A stretch of DNA of 8,070 nucleotides from Acidimicrobiales bacterium (GTDB lineage Bacteria; Actinomycetota; Acidimicrobiia; Acidimicrobiales; Poriferisodalaceae). The stretch is taken from positions 1-8,070 of the forward strand of contig JASMKJ010000092.1 of the NCBI GenBank assembly GCA_030749275.1, written 5' to 3'. Positions within the stretch are counted from its first letter, which is position 1, and every line of letters begins with the position of its first letter. Below, piece by piece: positions 1 to 5,894 of the stretch. A model generated the notes under the pieces. The model saw only the letters and a list, made by a program, of their open reading frames with translations, searched no databases and was not told the origin of the DNA. A program made the position numbers and the translations under genes.

Positions 1-524
1 TCCGGCTCTACGGCTTGCAGTTCAGCCGCCGAGATCCCGTTCACCCGTTCAGTCCGAGAAAAATCTGACCACTGAGAGCCCGCTGGCCACCAAGGCCCGC
101 CCGTTTCCTCGGACCCCTCGACCTTCATCTGATCCATTTCAAAAAAACTTCCACCAGTGTCCGCGGGATGTAACTGGATGCCTTCGAATCCGGCCTTGTC
201 GTACTCCATATGATTCGCAATTCGTACTCCCAGCTCCTGAACGTGGTGTATCCGAGAAGAAACATCGTCGACTTGGTTAATGACCATGTAACCGGTGTCG
301 CCACCCCTCCTCTCGATGTAACGTCCACCAGCCGTATCGGCTGCGATTGGCGTGACGCACTCCAAGAACTGGTTTCCAATAGGCCAGAGAGTGTTCTTTA
401 ACCCGAAGACTCCAACCCCTGGATCAATATGGCAAGCCTCAACGCCCAGAACTGTTTGAACATCAAGAGATGTCTGTAAGAGATCTGAAGTGACCACTGC
501 GATTTGACGTAGGCGAATCCACAT
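1..524 (-). CDS. VOC-family (glyoxalase-like) protein, C-terminus beyond window
   Basis: Reading the minus strand from the ATG at 524-522 gives 174 uninterrupted codons that run off the left edge, so the gene is partial at its 3' end. It resembles two-module vicinal-oxygen-chelate proteins. The first module starts at the strand LRQIAVVTSDL (residues 4-14), continues through FGLKNTLWPIGNQFLEC (40-56) and a conserved RRGGDTGYMV stretch (72-81), and ends at IQLHPADTGGSFFEMDQ (116-132). The second module begins near VNGISAAELQ (161-170) and is then cut. E55, H119 and E129 sit where VOC enzymes often place metal ligands. The first-strand position that is usually His is Gln here (Q7), so metal binding may differ or be absent. 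The Shine-Dalgarno site is weak (GGCGG just upstream), and I see no in-frame ATG or GTG further upstream. It is transcribed divergently from another VOC gene. The fold assignment is fairly sure; substrate and reaction are unknown. Confidence 0.8.
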   Translation of the reverse strand, partial: MWIRLRQIAVVTSDLLQTSLDVQTVLGVEACHIDPGVGVFGLKNTLWPIGNQFLECVTPIAADTAGGRYIERRGGDTGYMVINQVDDVSSRIHHVQELGVRIANHMEYDKAGFEGIQLHPADTGGSFFEMDQMKVEGSEETGGPWWPAGSQWSDFSRTERVNGISAAELQAVEP

Positions 525-557
525 AACCGCCAGCCTATGGCCTACATGGGTTCGCCT
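511..557. repeat. Imperfect inverted repeat, 10-base arms, at the divergent start region
   Basis: AGGCGAATCC at 511-520 and GGGTTCGCCT at 548-557 are inverted copies with 9 of 10 positions matching and 27 bases between the arms. The left arm lies in the first codons of the leftward VOC gene, whose start codon (522-524) falls between the arms. If transcribed rightward, all ten positions could pair, one as a G-U wobble. It could be a two-site operator for a dimeric regulator, an RNA hairpin, or chance. There is no independent evidence of function. Confidence 0.35.
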
Positions 558-634
558 GCATTGGATTGCTAGCGCTTGTATGCCCGAGAGGGTCCCAATA
601 GCTAGATGATCGTTGGGAGGCCTACCATAAAGAC
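525..634. promoter_or_regulatory. Divergent intergenic region between two VOC genes
   Basis: These 110 bases separate two outward-facing genes, so both promoters should lie here or partly in the leftward gene. I could not find a convincing sigma-70 pair. The best rightward candidate is TTGTAT at 576-581 and TAGCTA at 599-604 with a 17-base spacer, and it matches consensus poorly. The right arm of an imperfect inverted repeat lies inside the region. A purine-rich GGGAGG at 615-620 is the probable ribosome-binding site for the rightward gene, though 14 bases from its ATG is long. Confidence 0.5.
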
Positions 635-1318
635 ATGGCTCTTCACCCAAACGGCGTTAACCATTTGGCTATCTCCACGAACGACATGAAAGCGCAGCTC
701 ACCTTTTTTGCGGAGGTGCTCGGATGCCCTACTAAGGCCCTCTATTGGATGCACGGCGTTAGTGGCTGCTATCACGGCTTTGCTGAACTCTCCGAGAGCT
801 CCTATGTAGCGTTTGTTGAACACCCCGATAACGCCGAAGAGATTCAGTGGGGGATAACTCATGCAGGCAACGGGGGAGAACCGGTCACCAGAGGAGCCAT
901 GCAACACGTAGCTTTCAACGTCGATGATCTAGATGAGCTTCTTCAGCTGCGCGATCGAATTCGATCACACGGAATTCAGGTCCTGGGGCCTTTGGATCAT
1001 GGTTTCATTCAGTCCATGTATTTCGCAGGACCTGAAGGTCTCAGTCTCGAAATTTGTGTCGGTAGCAATATCGACGCTGAGGCGTGGGTGGATCCCGAAG
1101 TCCGTGACCTCTGCGGCATTGATGAAAGAGAGATGGAGCAACTCAAGAGCCCCAGCCAATTCCAGCAATTAGACGATCCACTTCCAAACCCGCCGTTCGA
1201 CGAAGCTAAACCCCATATGCAATATCCGCCTGGTGTGCTACAGAAAGTCATGGCGGTGCCCGATGAAGTTGTGTGGGAAAAGTTCAGCGAAACCACACCA
1301 CCGGTACAAGTCGACTAA
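635..1318 (+). CDS. VOC-family metalloenzyme (glyoxalase / extradiol dioxygenase-like)
   Basis: This 227-residue protein has two beta-alpha-beta-beta-beta halves typical of a single VOC unit: GVNHLAISTNDMKAQLTFF (7-25) opens the first and MQHVAFNVDDLDELL (89-103) the second. H10, H91 and E139 (in LSLEICV) fit the usual two-His, one-carboxylate metal site. E62 or H63 could supply a fourth ligand. A DHGF segment (121-124) followed by YFAGPEGLSLEI is also typical of the family. About 80 residues after the fold (roughly 145-227) form a Pro- and acidic-rich extension seen in a subgroup of uncharacterised VOC proteins. No signal peptide is visible, so it should be cytoplasmic. The ATG at 635 has GGGAGG at 615-620. 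It is the first gene of a close run with a transporter and a sulfatase. It may be a ring-cleaving or other oxygenase, a lyase or an isomerase; the sequence does not decide which. Confidence 0.85.
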   Translation: MALHPNGVNHLAISTNDMKAQLTFFAEVLGCPTKALYWMHGVSGCYHGFAELSESSYVAFVEHPDNAEEIQWGITHAGNGGEPVTRGAMQHVAFNVDDLDELLQLRDRIRSHGIQVLGPLDHGFIQSMYFAGPEGLSLEICVGSNIDAEAWVDPEVRDLCGIDEREMEQLKSPSQFQQLDDPLPNPPFDEAKPHMQYPPGVLQKVMAVPDEVVWEKFSETTPPVQVD

Positions 1319-1333
1319 CCAACGAAAGTCATA

Positions 1334-2575
1334 GTGATCCATGAGGAACGCCGCCCCGCAGTTTTCGCGGTGCGTCAAGATGAAGAGCTGAAAGACAACC
1401 AAATACCGGATCAACGTCTTCTGACACCCCACTTCGGCGTTCTATGTCTCTCAGCGTTGTTTTCTGCCCTGGGATTTTCATCAGTTATTCCAACCGTCGC
1501 CCGATTCGTCGTGAGCGATCTGAACGGCGGGGATGTTGAAGTGGGCTTAGCCCTAGGAGTGTTCTCCTTTTCAGCGGTCCTCGCTCGTCCGTGGATAGGA
1601 CGCTTAGGTGACCGAAGAGGTCGGCGCTTGTTAGTCGCCGGGGGCTCCTTTGTGACAGCCGGGGTGTTAGCGGCGCACGCACTTGTAGATAGCTACTTCG
1701 CTCTACTGATGGCACGTCTTCTCATGGGTGCGGTACAAGGCGCCTTTTTCGTCGGAACCGTCACCCTCACAACCGACCTTGCACCCGAACACCGGAGAGG
1801 GGAAGCGGCAAGCTACTTCTCTGTCGCGATATACGGAGGGATGGCCTTCGGTCCTTGGCTAGGAGAATGGGCAGTAGGTCGCTGGGGTTTCGACGGTGGG
1901 TTTGTCGTTGGTGGCCTATGCATGGGCCTAGCTGCCATCGTTGCGTGCTGGCTGCCAGATTTCGTCCGAGGTCAGGAAGTTGATTCGACAGAGGTCCAGA
2001 CCTCAGGTACCAGTTCGCTCTTGTATCGCTCGGCTATTTGGCCGGGAGTAGTGATGGCCCTAGGAATCATGACCTTTCCTGCGTTGCACGGGTTCATGCC
2101 TAAGCTCATGGATGAACGTGTTCTGGGTGATGTCGGACCGATTTATGCGCTCTACGGACTGCTGGTCTTGGTCCTGCGACTTCTGTGCAGTCGTCTGCCG
2201 GACACCCTCGGCACAACTAGGACCGCGGCTATTGCCCTAATGGGTTCGTCTATCGGCATGGTAGTGATGGGCAGCTTTGTGACTCGACCGGGGATGTTTG
2301 TAGGGGCGGCAATATTGGCGATCGGGGGATCCCTGCTATTCCCCGCCCTCATGGTTGCGGCCGTTGACGGCGTGCCTGCCAACGAACGTGCTCAAGCGAC
2401 CAGCACATTCACTATGTTCTTTGAATTGTCGGGAGGAATTGGCGGTCCGGTACTGGGGGTCGTTGCATGGCTCAGCGGCACAACCGTCGCGGCCTTTTAT
2501 GGAGCTGCGGTTCTTGCGGCAATGGGACTACCAGTTCTTCTCGCATGGAGAAGAAAGAATCCCACGATCACCTAG
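1334..2575 (+). CDS. MFS transporter, 12 predicted membrane helices
   Basis: The protein has 413 residues from a GTG start, 15 bases after the preceding stop codon. After a polar N-terminal stretch of about 33 residues come roughly twelve hydrophobic segments, near 34-56, 69-86, 98-116, 121-144, 160-180, 188-208, 234-254, 266-286, 298-315, 320-343, 360-381 and 384-405. The loop between helices 2 and 3 carries the major facilitator motif A, GRLGDRRGRR (89-98), including the key Asp93. A polar loop around 211-233 separates the two six-helix halves. It is an inner-membrane secondary carrier, most likely proton-driven. The direction (uptake or efflux) and substrate cannot be read from sequence. 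Its place between a VOC enzyme and a sulfatase suggests it moves their substrate or product. The ribosome-binding site is weak (GAAAG), consistent with translational coupling to the upstream gene. No other plausible start lies before the first helix. Confidence 0.88.
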   Translation: MIHEERRPAVFAVRQDEELKDNQIPDQRLLTPHFGVLCLSALFSALGFSSVIPTVARFVVSDLNGGDVEVGLALGVFSFSAVLARPWIGRLGDRRGRRLLVAGGSFVTAGVLAAHALVDSYFALLMARLLMGAVQGAFFVGTVTLTTDLAPEHRRGEAASYFSVAIYGGMAFGPWLGEWAVGRWGFDGGFVVGGLCMGLAAIVACWLPDFVRGQEVDSTEVQTSGTSSLLYRSAIWPGVVMALGIMTFPALHGFMPKLMDERVLGDVGPIYALYGLLVLVLRLLCSRLPDTLGTTRTAAIALMGSSIGMVVMGSFVTRPGMFVGAAILAIGGSLLFPALMVAAVDGVPANERAQATSTFTMFFELSGGIGGPVLGVVAWLSGTTVAAFYGAAVLAAMGLPVLLAWRRKNPTIT

Positions 2576-2617
2576 CAATTGCCGCGCTGCGCGCGTGCGG
2601 TAGGTAATTATGGCCGT

Positions 2618-4180
2618 GTGACAAATGTCTTGTTTTTTATTACCGACCAGCAACGCGCCGACCATGTGGGATTCATGGGCAACGAAATTGTGCGCACCCC
2701 CAACCTTGACGCTGTCGCTCAAATGGGGATGGTTTTCGATGATGGGTGGGTAGCTAATCCAATATGTATGCCGAACCGGTCGAGCATAATGACAGGACGG
2801 CTTCCGAGTGCTCACGGATGCATCTTCAACGACCGTTCACTCGACTGGCATTCGAATACCTTCGTCCGTCGATTCCGAGCAGCGGGCTATCGTACCGGCC
2901 TCATAGGTAAGTCTCACCTTCAACACGGGCCCAGCCGCAACTCGGTTGTGCCAGTGAGAGCTAGCGGAGTTTTGTCTACAGCTCACCATCAGTCTGGGTG
3001 GGACTGCCTTGAAGATTTCGAAGAGTATTTGGATGGAAAGACTTCGCCCATCGAAGACTATTACGGCTTTGATCATGTCGAATTCAGTCTTGAACACGGA
3101 TCTTCTGTTCGCGGACATCACTTGACCTGGGCGCTAGAAAAGGGTGGGCGGCACGAAGACCTTGTTGTTCCTATGACAGATGAGTCACCCGCCCTCGACA
3201 GGTCGAAAAGTTGGTGGCAGATATACCGAGCCCCATACGAGCCAGAACTTCATTCGACGACGTTTGTTGCCGACCGGACGATCGCCTTTATTGAAGAGGC
3301 TGTGAGTCAAGATCGCCCCTTTCTAGCTTGGTCCTCATTTCCTGACCCTCACCACCCGATGGCACCGCCGGGGCATTGGTTCGATCAGTACCAGGCATCT
3401 GAAATGAGTCTGCCGGAATCCGTCGATGACCCACCTGACTTCTTGCCGCGGCACCTTCAACAGGCTCACGGCCGACATCCAAGTGACCAGCGCGTCTGGG
3501 TGCAGCCCTGCGGAGTGGGAGGTGATCATGGGCTAGTCCGTGAAGCGATAGCAGCGACCTACGGGATGATTGGGATGATTGATGAGGCAGTCGGTCGAGT
3601 CATAGCAACGTTGGATCGGCTGGGCAAGCTTGAAGAGACCATCATCGTTTTCACTTCTGACCATGGCGACATGATGGGTGAACATGGTCTGATGCTCAAG
3701 GGATCTATGCCCTTTCGCGGAACGCAACAAGTTCCCATGCTCATCGCCGCACCAGGATTCAAACAAGGACGAACAGAGTCATTGGCCTGCAGTATGGATC
3801 TCGGCCCCACCTTGATGGAACTCTGTGACGTCGAAGTGTACGACGGTATTCAAGGGGTCAGCCTCGTTCCAATATTGAACGATCCGCAGGCATCTGTCAG
3901 AGAACATGTTCTCGTTGAGGAAGACTTCCCTGAATTGCTTGCTTCGCGAATGTCGGCTCCAGCCAAAACAAGAACATTGGTAACCAAAGAAGCGCGCTAC
4001 ACGCGCAACAGCGACGGACACCAAATGTTGTTCGACAAGTTGGAGGACCCTTTAGAAAGAACTGAGTTGTCCCGGACAGATGAACCTCTCCGGCAAAAGC
4101 TCATGGAAGAGATGACCGATGCGTTTATCAGCAGCGCTGATGGGGCGCGTGGGGCCCCATCGGATCCCTCATATAGCTAG
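2618..4180 (+). CDS. Type I (formylglycine-dependent) sulfatase, cytoplasmic
   Basis: This 520-residue member of the alkaline-phosphatase superfamily should hydrolyse a sulfate ester. From the GTG at 2618 it begins MTNVLFFITDQQRADHVGF, the usual sulfatase N-terminal strand, with metal ligand Asp10 and neighbour Gln11. C50-M-P-N-R54 is the CxPxR core, in which Cys is converted to formylglycine, and the following SSIMTGRLPSAHG is typical. K98 and H100 (GKSHL), H245 or H246 (DPHHP), D348 and H349 (SDHGD) and K361 (LKG) fill the other metal and active-site positions. No signal peptide or lipobox precedes the core, so it is predicted cytoplasmic and the substrate would have to be imported or made inside. 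An in-frame TTG at 2579 would add 13 poorly matching residues; GTG is preferred, with AGGT at 2602-2605 as a modest ribosome-binding site. It lies 42 bases after the MFS gene, in the same direction. The substrate is unknown; phosphonate monoester or other ester hydrolysis is an alternative for this superfamily. Confidence 0.92.
   Translation: MTNVLFFITDQQRADHVGFMGNEIVRTPNLDAVAQMGMVFDDGWVANPICMPNRSSIMTGRLPSAHGCIFNDRSLDWHSNTFVRRFRAAGYRTGLIGKSHLQHGPSRNSVVPVRASGVLSTAHHQSGWDCLEDFEEYLDGKTSPIEDYYGFDHVEFSLEHGSSVRGHHLTWALEKGGRHEDLVVPMTDESPALDRSKSWWQIYRAPYEPELHSTTFVADRTIAFIEEAVSQDRPFLAWSSFPDPHHPMAPPGHWFDQYQASEMSLPESVDDPPDFLPRHLQQAHGRHPSDQRVWVQPCGVGGDHGLVREAIAATYGMIGMIDEAVGRVIATLDRLGKLEETIIVFTSDHGDMMGEHGLMLKGSMPFRGTQQVPMLIAAPGFKQGRTESLACSMDLGPTLMELCDVEVYDGIQGVSLVPILNDPQASVREHVLVEEDFPELLASRMSAPAKTRTLVTKEARYTRNSDGHQMLFDKLEDPLERTELSRTDEPLRQKLMEEMTDAFISSADGARGAPSDPSYS
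4139..4161. other. GC-rich hairpin at the 3' end of the sulfatase gene
   Basis: GATGGGGC at 4139-4146 and GCCCCATC at 4154-4161 are perfect inverted copies around a 7-base loop. In rightward RNA the stem can be extended by a U-G and a C-G pair (4138/4162, 4137/4163). It lies inside the last codons of the sulfatase, about 20 bases before its stop and just before the convergent gene end. No T-run follows on either strand, so it does not meet the usual criteria for an intrinsic terminator. It may still slow transcription or protect a 3' end. Confidence 0.35.
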
Positions 4181-4189
4181 AAGCTCTGC

Positions 4190-5071
4190 TTAAGGGGTGA
4201 CTGGGTGATGGCGAGCTAAGAATGCGGCAACGGCTTCGGTAAATGCGTCGTTGTCATCACCAGCGACCATGTGGCCCGTGCCAGCTACATCTACGAATTC
4301 TGCATCAGGTACCAAATCGAGAAAGCTCTTGACCGCTTCGGGAGTAACGAGTTCCGATTGTCCTCCCCGCACAAGAAGTATCGGAACGGTAGTAGAAAGC
4401 ATGCCCTCGGTCATGACCTTGCTGACGCGTTCCATATGGGTCGCTAAGACCGACGGGTCGCCGGTATCGAATCCGGGTTTGGAAGTGACATAAGCGGGAT
4501 CCCACTTCCATACCCAGCGCCCATCCTCCCGCTGTTGCAAGACCCGGGCCAACCCCGAAGGATTTGACGGGCGAGTGCGGTGAGGGTTGTAGGCAGAGAT
4601 CGTGTCTGCCGCGTCTTCGAGACTGGCGAAACCGTCAGGGTTGCCGGACATAAAGTCGATGATTTTGCTAGCACCCTCCATATCGAAGTGAGGGGTAATG
4701 TCGACCAGAACCACCGCTTTGTACAGCTGACGTTGTGAAGCGCGCTGAGCGGCGAGGCTTGCCATCCCACCCATCGAAGCGCCCACTATGGCCGGGGGGG
4801 AGTCGAATCTCTCGAGTACAGCGGCAATATCTCGACCGATGTCTTCCGAGTCATACTTGTGTCCAGGCGACCAATCACTGTCGCCATGGCCTCGCGCATC
4901 GAGCGTGGTCACGAACCACCCGCGCTCTGACAAGATTTCGGCAGAAGATTTCCACGCATATCGATTTTGTCCAGCGCCGTGACACATCAACACTGACGGA
5001 CTTGAAGGGTCACCCCATTCGTCAGCTACCAGACGGAGACCGTCGCTGGCCTCGATTTGAACCGTGCGCAC
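4190..5071 (-). CDS. Alpha/beta-fold hydrolase
   Basis: From the GTG at 5071-5069 the protein has 293 residues. HGAG (31-34) is the oxyanion-hole loop, GASMGG (97-102) is the nucleophile elbow with Ser99, and H267 in GTGHMVAGDD is the catalytic His. The acid position after strand 6, in RGGQSELVTPE, holds Glu240 where most relatives have Asp. A cap-domain-like insertion with many Trp and Arg residues spans about 150-195. The fold fits esterases, C-C bond hydrolases and epoxide-hydrolase-like enzymes; with Ser as nucleophile, classical epoxide hydrolysis is unlikely. No signal peptide is visible. A TTG at 5095 would add eight residues (MNSLRSLA) that do not look like the family; neither start has a strong ribosome-binding site. 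It lies 39 bases after the short-chain dehydrogenase stop (15 from the TTG), so the two are probably co-transcribed. Its stop faces the sulfatase stop across 9 bases. The substrate is unknown. Confidence 0.88.
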   Translation of the reverse strand: MRTVQIEASDGLRLVADEWGDPSSPSVLMCHGAGQNRYAWKSSAEILSERGWFVTTLDARGHGDSDWSPGHKYDSEDIGRDIAAVLERFDSPPAIVGASMGGMASLAAQRASQRQLYKAVVLVDITPHFDMEGASKIIDFMSGNPDGFASLEDAADTISAYNPHRTRPSNPSGLARVLQQREDGRWVWKWDPAYVTSKPGFDTGDPSVLATHMERVSKVMTEGMLSTTVPILLVRGGQSELVTPEAVKSFLDLVPDAEFVDVAGTGHMVAGDDNDAFTEAVAAFLARHHPVTP

Positions 5072-5110
5072 GGCGAGCGATCTTAGGCTGTTCAAATCGA
5101 TCTTGTTCAG

Positions 5111-5800
5111 TTACCAAGGATGAACCGAGCCATCCCACCTTAAGAAGGCTCCAGTGTCTTGATGTGGAAACGTTTCCAACGTGGCAAGAATCCCGCTCGC
5201 TGATTCTTCGACGCTTATGTCAGCACTTGAACCACCCATATCGGTTCTCACCCATCCTGGATGAAAGGCGACCACCGAAACGCCTTTGTCTTTGAGTTGT
5301 GTGGCCAGTTGCACTGTAACCATGTTCATCACTGCCTTGGATGCCGCATATGGCAAGTCGTTGAAATTTGCCCCAACGACCATTGAACCTATTTGGCTAG
5401 TGATGTTGACCACTTGACTCCCTGAGTCGAAATGGTCCGAGAGGCTTCTGGTTACGGTGGCCGCGCTGAGGCCATTGATTCTGATCATGTCGAGCGTCAA
5501 GTCGACGGGTGCCTCCATAACTCCCACGTCCTCGCGTTGGAAACCCAGATTCGTGATGCTTGTACCAGCGTTGTTAATCAGGAGAGCCACTCGTTCATCT
5601 ATTGCTTGGCTGAAGGAGCGAACTGATTCCTCCTCTCCAACGTCGATGGCCAACAGATTCGCTGGTTCAAGGCTCTGGAGCTCTTGAGCCTCATCTGGGT
5701 TTCTGCAACCAGCTATGACTTTGTCGCCACGTTGGATGCATTGACGCACCAATTCCAGTCCGATACCTCGGTTTGCGCCCGTGATGACTGTCGTTGACAT
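5111..5800 (-). CDS. Short-chain dehydrogenase/reductase, C-factor (CsgA)-like
   Basis: This 229-residue protein is a complete classical SDR. TGANRGIG (7-14) is the dinucleotide-binding glycine motif, D53 in AIDV contacts the adenine ring in relatives, NNAG (76-79) stabilises the central sheet, and the catalytic residues are Ser135, Tyr151 and Lys155 (YAASK). PGWVRTDMGG (181-190) is characteristic of the C-factor subgroup. Arg11 and Arg33 suggest a preference for NADP(H) over NAD(H). It would reversibly interconvert a carbonyl and an alcohol in the cytoplasm; the substrate cannot be inferred. The ATG at 5800-5798 is well supported by AGGAG (plus positions 5806-5810) with a 5-base spacer, the best ribosome-binding site in the window. 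The alpha/beta hydrolase follows in the same direction. The C-terminus lacks the long extension of larger SDRs, as expected for this short subgroup. Confidence 0.9.
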   Translation of the reverse strand: MSTTVITGANRGIGLELVRQCIQRGDKVIAGCRNPDEAQELQSLEPANLLAIDVGEEESVRSFSQAIDERVALLINNAGTSITNLGFQREDVGVMEAPVDLTLDMIRINGLSAATVTRSLSDHFDSGSQVVNITSQIGSMVVGANFNDLPYAASKAVMNMVTVQLATQLKDKGVSVVAFHPGWVRTDMGGSSADISVEESASGILATLETFPHQDTGAFLRWDGSVHPW

Positions 5801-5894
5801 TCTTGCTCCTATCTTGAGTGGTCTAGAACTGAAAACCCGACGAACACAGTTGAGCCTACGTGAGAGAAGTTAAACGAGGCCTAACGAGAGGGCA
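5801..5894 (-). promoter_or_regulatory. Intergenic region upstream of the SDR-hydrolase pair
   Basis: These 94 bases lie between the exchanger stop and the SDR start, both read leftward. They hold the SDR Shine-Dalgarno site near the start codon. I found no clear -35/-10 pair and no hairpin followed by a T-run, so it is undecided whether the SDR has its own promoter or is read through from the dehydratase-exchanger pair. Near 5868-5889 two similar short direct copies, AAACGAGG and AACGAGAGG, lie about 11 bases apart; they could be a regulator site or chance. Confidence 0.3.

Noticed and set aside
125..401. Short open frames on both strands near the left edge
   Set aside because: The minus-strand frame that runs off the window edge gives a convincing VOC protein, and the short frames are out of phase with it.
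576..604. TTGTAT-17-TAGCTA as a sigma-70 promoter
   Set aside because: Only about three and two of six positions match the -35 and -10 consensus, so it is not listed as a separate promoter.
2579..2617. TTG start extending the sulfatase by 13 residues
   Set aside because: The extra residues do not match the family, which normally starts right at the NVLFFITDQQ strand, and TTG is a rarer start than the GTG at 2618.
2610..2621. ATG-GCC-GTG-TGA three-codon frame over the sulfatase start
   Set aside because: It is intriguing as a possible mini-frame, but such short frames arise by chance and no ribosome-binding evidence singles it out.
4794..4800. Run of seven G as a possible phase-variation tract in the hydrolase
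   Set aside because: The frame is intact across it and seven bases is short for slippage; the codons (Ser-Pro-Pro-Ala) explain it.
4735..5295. 186-codon open frame on the plus strand
   Set aside because: It lies antisense to the hydrolase and SDR, whose motifs are intact, and its Arg/Pro/Ser-rich translation resembles no family; it is a shadow frame.
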